Origin: Todiramphus chloris collaris
Taxonomy: Eukaryota; Chordata; Aves; Coraciiformes; Alcedinidae
NCBI GenBank assembly: GCA_025345505.1
Contig: JANVCC010000130.1
Coordinates: 6,987,125 to 7,051,124 of the forward strand
Direction of reading: 5' to 3'
DNA length: 64,000 nt
Each line of letters opens with the position of its first letter. The first letter of the stretch is position 1. The position numbers and the translations under genes are program-made. Positions 13,900 through 27,194 of the stretch are shown piece after piece. The notes beneath the pieces are model-generated. The model ran no database searches. It worked only from the letters and a program-made list of their open reading frames with translations, and was not told where the DNA came from.

Positions 13900-15923
13900 C
13901 CTTTCATATGTTTAAGTTCAAATATAAACATAAAGGCGGGTAAAAGGATTAAGATATCTGAATGAGTGACTAAAGAGAGAATTATTCCCACTATTTCTGA
14001 AATGACAATACTACTTTTAAAAGACTTAAAATGAAAAGCAGAGGCTTGCAAGGGTTAGTATAATAATGCCCACATGTATTACATTAACTCTCACTGAAGA
14101 GGAATGAACTTCACTTGCACACACACCAGTCCCCATATATAACTCTTATCACATTCAAAACAAAAAGCCCATCCATGAGAAAAAAAGTCACTGTAATAGT
14201 TAATAGAAAGGATTCAACAGTGGTGGGAGAAACTGATTTGTAGCCAATGGAGCCATTGTGAGAAGTAATGCCCAGATGCAACCTCTGGCACTGGAAGTCA
14301 TAACAGCACTGGTTGCTGGAGGCTGGGTAGATACGCCAGAAGGAAGATTACTGTCACTGTCTCCCTTTAATGCAAGTCTTTTGACTTCTGCTGCTAACCA
14401 CCTTTGAGAGAGGATGCTCAGCTAGTCTACACAGCTCTTAGGCATGATACATGACAACCATTCCAACTATCATATATCGCTGTGTCACATCTGCTCCAGT
14501 GCTCACTGCTGAACTTCCATGCCTCTGAGTGTGTACATGTAAATCACTACCCTGTGCTGTGGAACTGCACTTGCATAGACCTAAATGATGCTTCAAAAGG
14601 ACTTTCTTTTCATAAGCAGGTAAGTTATCTCCGAATGTGGATACAGACATCAAACCAAAGCAAAGTACTGGGTCTGAACTCTGAGTGCTCAAGTATGTAA
14701 AAAGGCCAACATGAATTTTGTGATCTGAGTCTATATAGATACTGGAACAAGTGCAAACTAATTACTCTTCTCCTGATGAAAGCAGACTGGGAATGAGACA
14801 GGAATCAAAGGACATGATGCTCTACTATATGTGAAAAACAGGGAAAAGGGAGAAAATCATAAACAAAAGAACCAATCTGCTGACAAATAACAGTTTTATG
14901 TTTAAAACCTGTGCTGTAAGACTGAATAAGCTTCACAAAAAATAACTCTGCAGCATATGCCCACAGAAGTAGGATAAGTTGAACTTCTTTTTAAAAAAAC
15001 CAACAAATCAACAGAAATCAAAGGTCAGGACCAGCAAAGCCCAGCACAAACTGTATCTCCACTCCACATGTACCACACCTACTCGTAACACAGTCAGCTA
15101 AGGACAGGAATAGAAAAAGAAGCAATACTGTATTTAAACAGGAAAAAATATTCATCAGCTTTACGATTTCACATATTTTATCGATCAATAAAATGTGTTC
15201 TTTAAATAAGGATCTGAGCCCTGAGAATAGATAGTCCTTTTCTGTCTAAAAGTGTTGTTTGTTTTCAGCATTGCAGTATAAAAAACCACCCCAGTGCTGC
15301 GAAACCAGTAAATAAATAGCCAGTGTAAGTTTGATGAAAGATTGGCTCAGAAGACTGCTTTTGGCCTGAATAGAAAGATACGCTTTCATCTTGTTTTGAG
15401 TATACTTATACGTTTACCTAACATAATTGGATGTAGTTAATATTGCAGGAGCCTTCAAGCAGCGCACATTTCCCTCATTAGTGGGTTTAAAGCCTTAATG
15501 ATATCTCCTGTGCTGCAGAAAAGCCCAATGTAGGCTTTAAAAGTGATTGGCAAGTTTCAACAGGAGAAAAACTGGGGGAAGGGAAGGCAAAACCTAATAA
15601 AACTCTGATCTTGATTTCTTCAGTCATTTAGAAAAGGAAATTTTGCAGGATGATAGAACAAAGAGGAAAAAGGTGAGGACAAACAAGCCAAAAAAGATCA
15701 TTTCAAAAGTTGATCCTACAGTAGCTCAAAGAAACACATGACAGAAACAGGGGGAGGGTAGAAAGAGAGAATGTCCCTTCACATAACTGCAGGACCCTAA
15801 TACTTAGTCCTACACAAACTCCTCATAAACAAGTGCATGCGCGCAGAGTATTGTCAGATCAGCATCTTCTTACACCTGCAGTAAAACCACCTTTTTGTAG
15901 TTTCATTATGCAGCATTTTTCTT

Positions 15924-15936
15924 CCCCCCCCCCCCC
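15924..15936 (+). repeat. Poly-C run (13 C)
   Basis: Thirteen consecutive C after ctt. G-rich on the minus strand, that is, in the TBXAS1 transcript. Confidence 0.9.
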
Positions 15937-18511
15937 GCCTTGAAGTCTCAATAGAGTTGGCAGAGAAGTCTTGAATCTAAGAAACGGAATGTCACAATAT
16001 ACCATTAACTAAGTAGATGCAAAGGGTTTGGGGTTTTGTTGTTTGTTTGTTTTGGTTTTGTTATTGACTAATTTTGACCATTTTCCAGGAAGACAAATTT
16101 CACAGGCTGGTTTAGTTTCAAAAGAAGCATAATTATGTACAGCTGTATTCAGTATTTCTTAACTGCCTTGAACAATCAGTGAAAGGGAGATTTGCACACA
16201 TTATCAGCCACTATCATTAGTGCTGTAAAGTATGTAATCCATCTGGTGTTCTGGTGTCTACCTAGGAGCAGGTATTTAACCAATGACGGCTGCAGTATGA
16301 TAGCATAAAGAAAGAGCATTAAAAATGAACGTAACAACACAGCAACCCTAGTCATATCTCCATACCAGATTGTCCTTGAGTTTGTATTCCCTCATGGTTT
16401 TTGCAAACCATTTTTACATGTATAAGCGTGGAGAGTGGAGAATTAAAAATGTAAATTTCATCAACATGCAGTTTTGCAGTCTTCACAGGGGAAGAGATAG
16501 CAGGATACCATGGTGATGGCAGCACTGCAGCCCATTAATAAACCAGAGAAAGACTCAGGGATAGATTCAAATACTCAGAGTCATGCTGAAAAATACCTCT
16601 TATAATAAATCCTGTAAAAGATAAGAGGACTGTGCATCTCAACGTCAGCTGTGGTCTCAACCTACTGATTCATCATATCGTGTCTTGATGTGGGGTGAGG
16701 GAAGAGGAAACTTGTTTTTAAGCCTCCTAGCCTCCTTACAGTCAATTGCATTGCTTTTATATTGCCAAGGTTTATGGCCCATAGCACCTGAAAAGAGACA
16801 ACCCGTGTCTGGAAAAGAGAAAAAGTGGAAAGTTTCTATTCTTGTTTTCCATCTGTGTGTAACCCATCTATTTCCACCATCACTGCTTGCTCTTCATACA
16901 GGAAGGATCAGCTGGTTCTGTTTGCTATCTTACCTGGAAATGTGACAAGTATTGGTGTTTGCTTACTCAATTAGAGGTTAATAAATCTTAAGCAAACAAA
17001 TTCACATGACCTACCTAGACAACAATTTATTATCCAGTTAAAATATCAGCCTCACGAGAAGTGTGGCTTTCTTCAAGCCCAACTACAGTCTGACCACCAC
17101 TGCTGGGTATATGCTGACCTCTTGCAGGAGAGGTCCCTCCAGCCACAACAACACAGCAAACCTTCCTCACACAACAAACCATCTAAGTAACTGTTCAAAG
17201 ATAATAAAATGTCTGTTAGAAGCTATCCTCTTTAACTGAGGGTCTTTCCAAGTTAGTCAATTAGACTATCCTTAAACTAATTGGACTTAGCTAGAGTCAG
17301 CGTTTCCAGATAGCTTGCTTGTAAGCCATTCTATGGCACTCTAAACTGTTACCAGTATTTTCCTAAATCTTAAGAAACTTGTCTTTATCAAATACTTAAA
17401 CATGTGAGAAGAGGCCATTTGAGGCACAAAAAAATCAAGGCTCCTGTTTAAGGGACCATCGCCATTGTGGACAGACTATTAATAAATATACTTAGATAAA
17501 TACACACTCACAGCTCATTGTATTAAATGCGACATAAGAATATGCAAGGAAATAAGTAAATGCTAATGTGTTTTTAGCAATAGTAGTTAGCAGAGGCATG
17601 TGCCAAGTGTTCAAGGTAGGTACAGATGAGCTTTCCCGCCTTGAAGGACACAGATTTCCCTTGGTTTCCTATTCTGAATTAGAACTGCAACTAAAAATGA
17701 CAACTCAAGAGAAGATAATCCACAAAATACAATCATTTGAATCTGATGCTAATGGTAATATTAACTTTACCATTTCATTATTAAATACCTAAAAAATACT
17801 TTTTAAAAACACAAAATTACTTAAGAGGAAGGGGGAGCATGGGGAAGAGAGTTTTTCTGAAGCTTCTTCTAAGAACAGACAAAAAAATAACATCCCACCA
17901 CAACTACTGAATTAACAGGTAAACCAAATCCCAACCCTTTGCCATCAGTTCTGAAGCACTAACATTCACTAATGATAATGTTCAGCTGGAAATTCCCAAC
18001 ATACTCTTTTACATTTGTTAAGGTGACAAAGCACTTCCTAAATGCTTTGCCCTTGTGAACACAGGAATTCTGTAGCAAAGCCAAAGACTGAGCTCAGACC
18101 TCCTAAATCCCAACCTAAAGCCCTAATCACAAAACCAGATTTCTTCTCACTGGGATTCAGAGGATTGGGTGGTTCCCACAACACAGTCTACTAATATGTC
18201 AAGTCTTTCTTTAAGGCTAACGGAAGCCAAAGTCTGATTAATTTTACAGTCAATAGCAGTGATCACTTGACATCAGTTTTGTGCCATTAGCTGCAGCATA
18301 TAGGGAATAAGGGGCAATTTGTTGTGAATGCATAAAAAGACATACACAGTCTGAAAGAAATGACCCTCTCAGTATTTATTATTTTAATTTTAACGTGTAT
18401 ATGGCAAGCATATGTGCTGTTACTTTAAAGCATTTAAACAAAACTGGATTTAATTGCTCAGAAAAAAAATAACCAGCAAGCCTTGAAAGAAAAAAGAGGA
18501 AAGAAAAAAGA

Positions 18512-18545
18512 AATCCAGAATTAAAAGCAATCCAGAATTAAAAGC
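18512..18545. repeat. 17-bp perfect tandem duplication
   Basis: Two adjacent identical copies of aatccagaattaaaagc. Confidence 0.95.
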
Positions 18546-20325
18546 AATCTTATCAGATAAAGAAGGCAGCAAAATAGTTACATACACACTGACCAAGCTA
18601 GAAAGGTATCCTGGTATGTCTAGAAGACAACCACGGGGGAGGAGGCACACTGAGAAAAGCAGGCAGATACATCATCGTGGTTCTTGAGCCTAGGAGCTCT
18701 TGCTCCAGCACAGCCCATTGAGAACCATCAGGTTCCAGCTTCCTGGAAGAGACTGGCACTGGAAGATCTCTCAGGCATCTGGGCTCATGTGGCTATACAA
18801 AAGCACCCACAATTACACAGTCAAACAAATTAATATTAAAAAGTTAAGCTCTACACTGCCAAGCACATTCCCTGCTAGCACAGTTCCCTTTCTATAGTGA
18901 TGCTGCACCAGCCAAGACTCCAGACCAGCTATGATCTAGCAGCTGTAGAATACTGCTAGGCAAAAAAGTAAATCTTAATAAATTCATTGCTTGGACACCT
19001 TTTCACTTACCCTCATAAGGCACAGAATGGTTTTTGGAAGCAATGAATATTCTCAGCTCAATGAGACTGAGCCTTCTTGTACACGTGGCAGGATCCACAT
19101 TTGCTTGAATTTGTCCTTTGAAGTCGGGGAGGGAGGGAGGAGGCAACGTCACAGCTCCGTATCACAACAAAGACTTGGATGTTCAAGGCATGGCCTGGCA
19201 TCAAGTGTGACGGCACATTTTCTGAAGTTTCCATAAGATATGGCACAACTGATACCCGCAAGGCTTTGGTGACAACTAGAAATTCAGCATTTCCTCAAAT
19301 GGCAAAGAGAACTCAAATCAAGACACGCGCATCTGTATGCATCCTTAAATATATATAGATGTGTGTGCATGCTCACATGCAGGTGTAGCTGCTGGTCACC
19401 TTTCATGTCCTATGTGAACCCAACAAAAACCCAAGTTGAAACCAGATGAAGGAATGGGAAAATGAAAACAGATCTAAAAAGACTGAGTCAGTGAACAAAT
19501 TTAAAGCATGTTCTTTCCCTCTGCTTCATTCCCACAAAACCCAGCTTTTTTTTGAAACTAAAGATCACAACCAAATTGTTAACACACACTGGAACATCAC
19601 TTGTGTACTAAACCATCTCATCGAACAGTCACTTTAAAGGGTGGGAAAATGAAGATCCCATGATACATATTTTACCCTTTTTTTCCTCATTTGTTTGAAT
19701 TATTTTCCAAATATTGACTTACCCGTTGTCATACTCTGTGTCACTAGTGCTCCAAACCACAGGCCCATGCAAAGGTGAGCCTCCAACAAAGCACATGCAT
19801 CATCTGTTTACAAATCAAGGTCGTTGCACTTTGCAACAACAATTTGAAAATAAACTAAGAAATTCACATGAAAGTATGATGATGACAGCATTGACACAAA
19901 CAGAAATAATCCCAGGATGTTGAATTAGAAGAAAAGAAACATTTCTAAACCAAACAACCAAGGGTACAGGGTCAAGACAGCATGTATATGCATCTTTTGG
20001 CAACAGTACCCAACTCATTCCTGAACTATTTTTCCATGACATCTCCAAATGAGTATGTTACTGGGTTGATTTTTCGAAACAAACCCTGTATTTGTGAGAG
20101 AGGGGATGAAGAAACAGGCCAGCCCATAAGTTAGATCAGTCTATGGGTTTGGATACACAACTGAATTACCACTGTTTACTGAATGACAGAACATCTGCGG
20201 GGCTGCCACGTACAGGCAATGCCTGTACTCTAAAAACCAAGGCAGGGTGCATCAAGTAAGATCTTGTACAAGATATGCAAGTGACCTTTTACTTACAAAA
20301 GCCCAAGAACAATCACAGTCAGTTC

Positions 20326-20330
20326 CTGAG
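20326..20330. repeat. Target-site duplication CTGAG, left copy
   Basis: The 5 bases directly before the LTR boundary at 20331. The identical CTGAG follows the other boundary at 21015-21019. Confidence 0.8.
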
Positions 20331-21014
20331 TGTCAAGGTTTAGGGCTGGGCCAGCCACTAGATAAATGACAAATGCTCTCTATTAACCACTCTCCCTTCC
20401 CAAAGGGAAGCAAACTAAAACAGCTTTAATGAAAACAGTAACAATAAAATGAAATACATAAAATATATACAATACCAATATCAAACCCAACCGCCTTGAT
20501 GGCAATTACATCACTGTCACCACTGATGCTGTGGGCAAGCACTGAGTACAAGCAGCAGATGGAAACTGGATTCAGAAATTCATGGATTAGGATGGAAGGC
20601 AGAAGAGACAGAGTCCTCCTTGGACCGGCCATTGGAGAAGAGAGCTTGACCCTCATGATCCCTCAGCTTCGTACTGAATATGATGTATATGGGATGGAAT
20701 CCCTCATTGGTCAGTTTAGGGTCACCCATTCTGTATGCTCCTCCCCGCAGGTATGAACTCTTACTTCACTCCCAACATTGTACATGAGATTTAGCAGTGG
20801 CCTTGGTTTCTATAGGAGCAAGTATAAGGAAGGGCCTTTCTGCACAGAAATCCTTGATAGTAACTATAAACATTGAGTGTTATCATCTCTACAAACTGAC
20901 ACTGTCTGCACAAATATGTTGTTAGCTTCAGAAAGTACAGTTATGTAGAAGAGATTTAGCTGAAAAGTAAAATCACTGAACAGAATTAGTTCTGTTCTAG
21001 CTCAAATCTGGACA
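20331..21014 (-). mobile_element. Solo LTR of an ERVL-type endogenous retrovirus
   Basis: Read on the minus strand, the element starts TGTCCAGATTTGAGCT and ends CCTTGACA, so it has TG...CA ends, and is 684 bp long. A perfect 5-bp direct repeat, CTGAG, lies immediately outside both ends (20326-20330 and 21015-21019). A 5-bp duplication is what ERVL integrases usually leave. Internal blocks such as gtatatgggatggaat and ggtcagtttagggtca resemble avian ERVL LTRs as I remember them. An ATTAAA poly-A signal lies at 20423-20428 (minus strand). No internal viral genes are present, so it is a solo LTR left by recombination. It has the same orientation as TBXAS1. Confidence 0.88.
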
Positions 21015-21019
21015 CTGAG
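21015..21019. repeat. Target-site duplication CTGAG, right copy
   Basis: The 5 bases directly after the LTR boundary at 21014, identical to 20326-20330. Confidence 0.8.
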
Positions 21020-21160
21020 GCACCACTCTGAGCTCTCTGAAGCCAGTTGTGCATCCCAACCCCACTCTGGAGATGCATAATTGCTATCAGTTGGTGTAGG
21101 GATGTCTGAAGTTAATGGGAGCATGCTGATTTATGCTGGCTGAGGGCCTGACCCAAAATT

Positions 21161-21225
21161 CACAGAATTAGAGGACTGCTGAGGTTGGAAGTGAACTCTG
21201 GAGGGCATCTTGTATCCAATTTGGA
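21161..21225 (-). mobile_element. Degenerate CR1 3' end remnant
   Basis: The plus strand reads cacagaattagaggactgctgaggttggaag, then ctctggagggcatct and tatccaa. This resembles the reverse complement of a CR1 3' end (cacagaatcacagaattgctgaggttggaaggg...), with several substitutions. It is older than the copy at 11103. The match fades after about 65 bp. Confidence 0.7.
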
Positions 21226-24200
21226 TACACCTTTTGACTAATATTCACAGTTTTCTTCCCAGTACTGCATCCCCTACAAAGAGACCAGAAAGAACAGCCA
21301 ATGCAGGAGTACAGCAGCCGTCCTGGACCATGGCTGAACAAGATGCAGAAAACAGGGTCCTTCCTACTTGGTGGCTGTATCTTACTCGTTTACTGCAACA
21401 GGTAGGCCTGAAGCTTTATAGATTTAACAAAATAAAGATGAAGCCAAGAGCTTAGCATAACAGGCAAATTCTACGTGTGAAAAGAACAAATTTGTCCTAC
21501 GCAGATGAACTAGGAGAAGGGAAAGGGAAAGGATAGAAAAGCAAAAAGAAAAGAAGTTCAGGCAACTTGTTTTTCCTTCAAGAGGGATACAAAGAATTTA
21601 TATTGGCATGTTATATCAACGTCCTCACCACTTTTTTGTTCTTACTTTTACTACTTCATTATTATTTGTTCTTAACCTATTGTTACTTTTTCAACTTTAC
21701 CAGCAAAGCTCCTGATGAGAAAACAGTGATGTTTTCTTACAGCTACTGGAATTGGTGTAGATTTTTATATTTAAAAATATCACCTTCCTCCAACTGGTTG
21801 GCATACAGATTTAAGGGTTTGGTCTGGATCAACTATGAGTTTCCACTTGTGATAGCCACATGAATCCTGGCAGAGCAAAGATTCCAGCAGCCTTGCAAAC
21901 CCTGACTAGCCAGTACTTAACTTTGCCTTAGGGCTCCACATTTTTAGCAAATCGTTTGGCCTCCAACTTCTGAGTCATTTAAGTTACCTACAAAGTATAC
22001 CTCTCTTCACATTGTTCCACCTTAACATTCTGCTCCTACATTTTTAAAAGTACTCTTTAATGACTCTTGAGTACTAATTCAAAAACAAATTTTCAATGCA
22101 GAAATTAAAAACAATCTGAAAACAGATTATGTGTCATTATCCCGTCTGGCAGAAGGCAACAAACATCATAAACCTATCCCACTCACAACACAGCAATGCA
22201 GCTAAAAATGGTCTTTAGTGCTCTTAACAGAAAACTGTTCAAGAGACAACTTACCATAGTTGTGAGAAAAAGGTATCATTTACTGCAGCACAGCCCTGCC
22301 TAGAAAGTCAGATGAGGTTTCCATGGTTAACCTACATTAAAATCAATTCTATACTTTTTGGCAGAAGGTCTATAAGCTAATTTTTATCTTTTCTTCTTCA
22401 ACTATAATTAAAAACATAGGGAAAAGGCTTCATATGCCTCAAGTATGAAAGTACATTTTTGGGTTTAAATGGTTGCAATGTTCACCTTCATCAAGTCAAA
22501 ATTAAGTGGGAAAAAAGAATGTCATTATCGCATGTGTTTATACAGTTAACAATAGATATAACCCTTGCCTACAGGGTAATAACACCCTGTGTGCTAGATT
22601 TGCTTGCTTGTTCTAAAAGGAAGTGAACCTTAATGCAGATTTGCTCTGCGTCACCATAGACTTCTGTCACAAGAATTACTGATAAGTAACTCAAAACCAG
22701 CCGAAGATGGCACGGGAACCTAAAAGTCTTTTTACAGTACTATTTGAAAGGCATTCACAGGAAAGATGTGAAATATATAATATCAAAGGGAAACAACTGC
22801 ATAAAGTGAACAGGATTTTGGCTTCTGATCACATGCAAAATCTGCTTTCTCCACATGAGTGAGCAGATAGATTCAATGTGTGAGAAGCGTACAAGCGGTC
22901 CAGGTCTCTCTGCATGTGGAGACAGGACACAAAACGCTTCCAAAAAGTCCTCTCAGCAAATTAAAACCACCCTGATTCCATAAAGGTCTTCTTATGACTT
23001 CCCAGTAAGCAGCCAGCAAGCGTGCAATCCCAGATTAAGGTCATTCTTCTCACAAACACTCAAAGACATGATGTCACATTATGGACAGCTTTAATAAAAG
23101 CTTGGTGTTCACCGAACCATCATTTTATCCGCTTCTGTCTATCAAGTACATCTACCATTTTTAATCCTTCACAACTTCAATTTCCCTTTGTCTCTTACTC
23201 TAAAATATACATGTTTTAAGATGAATTGAAAAAGCATCAAAATAAATATGGAATATAAACTTTTCCTACACTTAGCTTTTCGAATCAGTCCCGCACATCC
23301 TGCAATATAGTGGCACTTTGTTGACATACGATTGCTACAACTGCTGCAGAGTGTGGTGAATAATCTCTGCTTGTGCAGTTCCAGGTTAGATAACTCACAT
23401 TTCACATCTGGTGGATGAAGTACAAATCCCGATTTTGGAATTGCACTGGCGGGAGAAGAAGAGGAAGCATGGTGGATTTTACCAAGGCCTGCTCAAACTC
23501 ACCAGTCGCACTACCTTTCTCTTCCTTCTCACCCTTAAAGATTGACACTCTTAAGCTAAAAAAAAAGACTTTGAGTTGAAATAAAAAGTGTATGCCATGT
23601 CTGGACTGAAAGACATTAGCCTAGCTTTGTGAACAACGCTAACTCCAATGCCAGTTCTATAACCACTCACCAGCAGACCATTTGGAGAAGGAAAGGGTAA
23701 AATAAGGTAGGGGGATCTGTTTTGCATTTTGAATTTTCCAGAAGCAAATACAAACCCTCACTTAAAGTAGAGGAACTCGCTTTGAGCAATTTTAAAAGAT
23801 ATCAACAGAAGCAATACTATTAAAAGTCTCAAAATGACATTTATTTAGTAAATATGAGAAGAAAGACTTCTATTACTCAGGAAGTGCTTTTCTCACTCTC
23901 ACCTTTCAACTATTATCCACATTCAATCAAAATCACATCTGAGTAAATTTCTCTGGCCTTCATTACATATTATCCATCATTGTTTATTTTCATATTGAAT
24001 CCTTAGTGGACGGGATTGCTGAAAACTTCACTGAGAGAGCTGACTGTGAATTAATCAGGAGAGGCAGCTTCCAGTGTGAAAATTCAAGCTCTCCAAGGTA
24101 GATGTGGAAGGATCCAGAGATAGAATGCTACTTACCTTCAGTAAGTGAAAAGCAATGGGTGGAAAAGGGAGAACAAAGTAGAAAGTGCAAAATAACAATG

Positions 24201-25687
24201 CTTAAAGATTGTGGGTGTGTGAGAAGACCATTGAACAAGCAGATAAAAGCTTGTAAGACAAAGCAAGTTCATTTGAATTAGACTCCTGGGCATTAAGTAA
24301 GCCAGAAATAGCAACAATGCACATGGGGAAAACTGTTCATTTTGATAGAAAGATGGGTAGGAATTAAATTTTTGCATCTGCCACAGGCTTTCTGGTTTGT
24401 GGCAGGGACATCACTGAGTCTGTGCCTTAGTCCCTCATCCATAAAGCAGGATGTTGTGCAGAAAATGGTTCCAGGCACTATCAAGTGTTAAGGACGAGAT
24501 ATGAACTTACATATACAGCAGATCCCTAACAAATAAAAAAAGGGTAGAGAGACTCTCTATAGTGACCAGACCTACCTGAATTTTAGAAAGGAACACAAAT
24601 GTTACAGAGCATGACAGATGGATGTACAACCACAAGAGAGAGAGATAAACCTCTGACCATAAAAGCCTGGAGAGAAAGAACAATTTTGCCTAGTAAGAAG
24701 GGAGACAATGCACAGAGAGATATATTCAGATGATGAGGCTTACTAAAATTAAGAGCAGAACAAATATCTGAACGTACCCTCAAAGGAATGCAGTCTAATT
24801 TCAGGGAGGTGTTATGTGGGCACCAGCTACTGCTATGATTAGTGGGTACAATCTACTCCTATCAAACATACAGAAGAAAAACACAGGAAAGTTACAGACA
24901 GGAAGAAACAGGGTTCCTGCTTGGGGGTAGAATAAGAGAAGGGGTGGGTATTCCTTCGAATATAGAGACAACGAGGAAAAGACCCTTGCCACACACAACA
25001 ACTTCAGCCTAAGAAGCTTGCACACTGGGATTCTTCCATTCAGATGTGAGTTATAGGCAGAACAGAGGGTGACTGGTACAAGTGGTTATTAAAGAAGATA
25101 CAGGTATTCACAAGATGAACTTCATGTACCAAAAGAAGGAAGCAAAGGAGACAAGCAGTCTGCAGACACTGTCTGGTTGCAGAGAGGATCACAGGGGCAG
25201 AGGAGACAGACAGACGATCGGAAAGGAAATTTTCCTTGAGGGCACAAGCAACCTTCCTGAATACATGTGAGTTTATTTGAGCAGGTTTGTGCGTACAAAG
25301 GAGCCAGGAGGAAGAAGGGAATGGATGGCACTGAGGCAGCGTGTGGTCACAGTGACAGTATTTTCTTGTAAAATGCTGAGGAACTGCTGGAAATCTTTAT
25401 TGCTCCTCTGATCATTCCCCCCCTCAGTATTTGATCTAACCAGTACTTGAAAAAGAGCTCTTTACTATGTAAGCATGTAAATAACAGCATATGTATAATC
25501 CTTGCTAACTTCAACTTCATTCTTTATTCTTTTCAGAATGACCAAAGTATGACAAAGCAACACACATTGGCTGCAGGAGACATGTCCCCGTCCCAAACAG
25601 CCTTCTCCTGCCCTAGAAAGTTTAAAAGCACAAAACCATGGGTGGGAGAAAGCAAATAATACCCTCGTCATGTTACGGATTGAGAAC

Positions 25688-25780
25688 CAAGGAAGAGAGA
25701 TAATAAATGATTTTCCCAGGATTTCACAGAAGGTCAGCAGCTAAAGTGGATGTTGCAACCCTCTCTCTTCAGCATCCATC
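25688..25780 (-). mobile_element. MIR-like ancient SINE fragment
   Basis: The order of blocks fits the reverse complement of the MIR core: taaatgattttcccaggatttcacag, then gtcagcagctaaagtgg, then gttgcaaccctctctcttc. Compare taa-tgacttgcccaaggtcacacag-ctagtaagtgg...gaaccca. It is strongly diverged and the call is by eye. It lies only about 240 bp from the 97-bp exon. Confidence 0.6.
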
Positions 25781-26023
25781 TGGTGCCTCAGTCACAAGGG
25801 TAGTGGATCTCTTTTAAGGACATTCTCTTTCACTCTCAGAGTGTCCTGGTAACAAGAGTATTTGAGTGAATGTATATATTGACTTTATATAGTTTTAAGT
25901 CTTACTGAACCATGTAGTACTTTTCTCCTCTATTTCCATCTCCCTTGCATTCACTTTTGGTCTGGGCTCAAATTATCAGTACTACTAATTCCATCCACAA
26001 AGTCAGTATTTTTATCTACTTAC

Positions 26024-26120
26024 AGTTCTGTTGGTGAAGTTACTGAAGTCTGTCACTAAGATTTGCTTGATCATCTCTGGTGTGGAGACCACTACAAACA
26101 TCTGGCGACCAATGTAATAC
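26024..26120 (-). CDS. TBXAS1: TBXAS1 internal coding exon, 97 bp (P450 beta-1 strands and B-helix region)
   Basis: Read on the minus strand, this is one base plus 32 codons. It encodes [12 protein letters not shown], then [10 protein letters not shown], then [10 protein letters not shown]. From memory, human thromboxane-A synthase (CYP5A1) has YYLGRRMF, PDMIKQVLV and FSNFTNR at about residues 80-110. CYP3A enzymes have the related but more distant GFYDGQQP, PDMIKTVLV and FTNRR. TBXAS1 is an ER-membrane haem enzyme that isomerises prostaglandin H2 to thromboxane A2. This segment should form the beta-1 strands and start of the B helix; the haem-binding Cys lies in later exons that are not seen. 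A TAG acceptor preceded by a short pyrimidine tract (ctttctttgtag) and a gtaagt donor flank it. The first base completes the split Gly codon from the 53-bp exon at 48625-48677, and the exon ends in phase 0. There is no stop or frameshift, so it looks functional. Gene identity is very likely; the orthologue call is from memory. Confidence 0.93.
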
Positions 26121-26741
26121 CTACAAAGAAAGAAAGTGCAGAGTCATTTTAGCAGATAATGACCACCAGAGAAACAACTCCTTTCCCCCTTCCCCAATAC
26201 CTCCTTCAGGAGGTAAATCAGTATTTTTTCTCATCCCTCTCAACTATTAAATTAAGATGTATTGTCCTAGAATTTAAAGGAAACAGCTTAAAACCTTTTA
26301 CTGATTAATCAATGCTCAGCCAACATCTTAACCCAAAGGTTTACACACTCTATGCTCACTACGAATTCTGTAAAATGTGATGTATCACTAAATCAAACTA
26401 CAGAGGGGCAAAACATTAGAAACCAACAACCCAAAAAATCATGAGAGACCTACAAAATTGGTTATTCTGCAGTTAGCCACATAAACTGCCTTTCCATGGC
26501 AAAGCCCTGTCTACAATGAGGCTTTCCAGAAGTCCCTCCAGTATGGCTGCAGTAAAGGCACGCTTCCACTGCTTCTACTAGCACTGGAGCCCACTGCAGA
26601 TCAGACCCTAGGCTCTGCATTAGCATGAACGTAACTATCTAACAGATACCATCTCAACCCTACATAAAACCAATGGGCAGTTGGGGGAAGAGAGAGACAG
26701 ACAAGAAAGAGTTCATGAAGCATAAAGGAATTAACGAAACT

Positions 26742-27194
26742 TCAGAAGAAAACTTGGTGATAGTGATCCCTCACTCTCTGCTTGTACACTCTCCATCTCC
26801 CTGCTCTCCATTCAAGCTGATCTTGTGGAGTCAGGGTCTGTCCTTGGGTGACTTCACACCGTTGTAGATGCCACAGAGGTACTGGGACACATCCCAGCTC
26901 CACAACTCCTGAAGGTGAAGAGATCTCTTTCCCAGCAGTATCCCCACCAAGGGTCCATGGGCAATCCATGGTTGGATGCTCTTTCAGGGTGAGGAAGAAG
27001 TACCACCAGCAAATAGAGGTTGCCTGCAGTTCCTTTGCTGACTGCTGGATCAGCAGGTGGTGCTGCCTTTGCTTTGCCAGGACAGAGGAAGAGGAGGCTG
27101 GACGTAGGCGCAGGAGGGCCAGGCAGCTCAGAGCAGAATACAAGAGCAATACCAAAGATGCTGCAATACCGTGATAATATTGACACCAAATCAT
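26742..27194 (-). other. GC-richer pocket with overlapping open frames, no recognised product
   Basis: The minus strand is open for 150 codons. The first third is rich in Leu and Ala (IAASLVLLLYSALSCLALL), like a membrane segment. A second minus frame (111 codons) and a plus frame (108 codons) overlap it, which points to low stop density in GC-richer sequence rather than a gene. I see no homology, splice signal or poly-A signal that would support a gene. It may be a repeat remnant. It lies about 620 bp upstream of the 97-bp TBXAS1 exon. Confidence 0.3.

Larger units (their letters stand above)
1..26023 (-). other. TBXAS1: TBXAS1 intron downstream of the 97-bp exon (continues off the window)
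   Basis: It begins at a gtaagt donor and runs to the window edge. The next family exon would encode a block resembling LEFKSVADSVLFLRD and RWEEVR (human, from memory). I looked for Trp-Glu/Lys-x-Val-Arg and Ala-Phe-Ser signatures on the minus strand and found none, so the next exon is probably beyond position 1. Contents are a GAAA repeat (1733), CR1 3' ends (8260, 11103), the gapped polypurine tract (13650-13899), a poly-C run (15924), a 17-bp tandem duplication (18512), an ERVL-type solo LTR (20331-21014), a weak CR1 remnant (21161) and a MIR-like fragment (25688). In 2-7.5 kb, 14-20 kb and 21.3-25.6 kb I see nothing else that can be named. Confidence 0.75.

Noticed and set aside
13602-14051. 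Open frames of 113-140 codons across the polypurine repeat and the gap
   Set aside because: They are open only because the repeat lacks stops, and they run through N bases.
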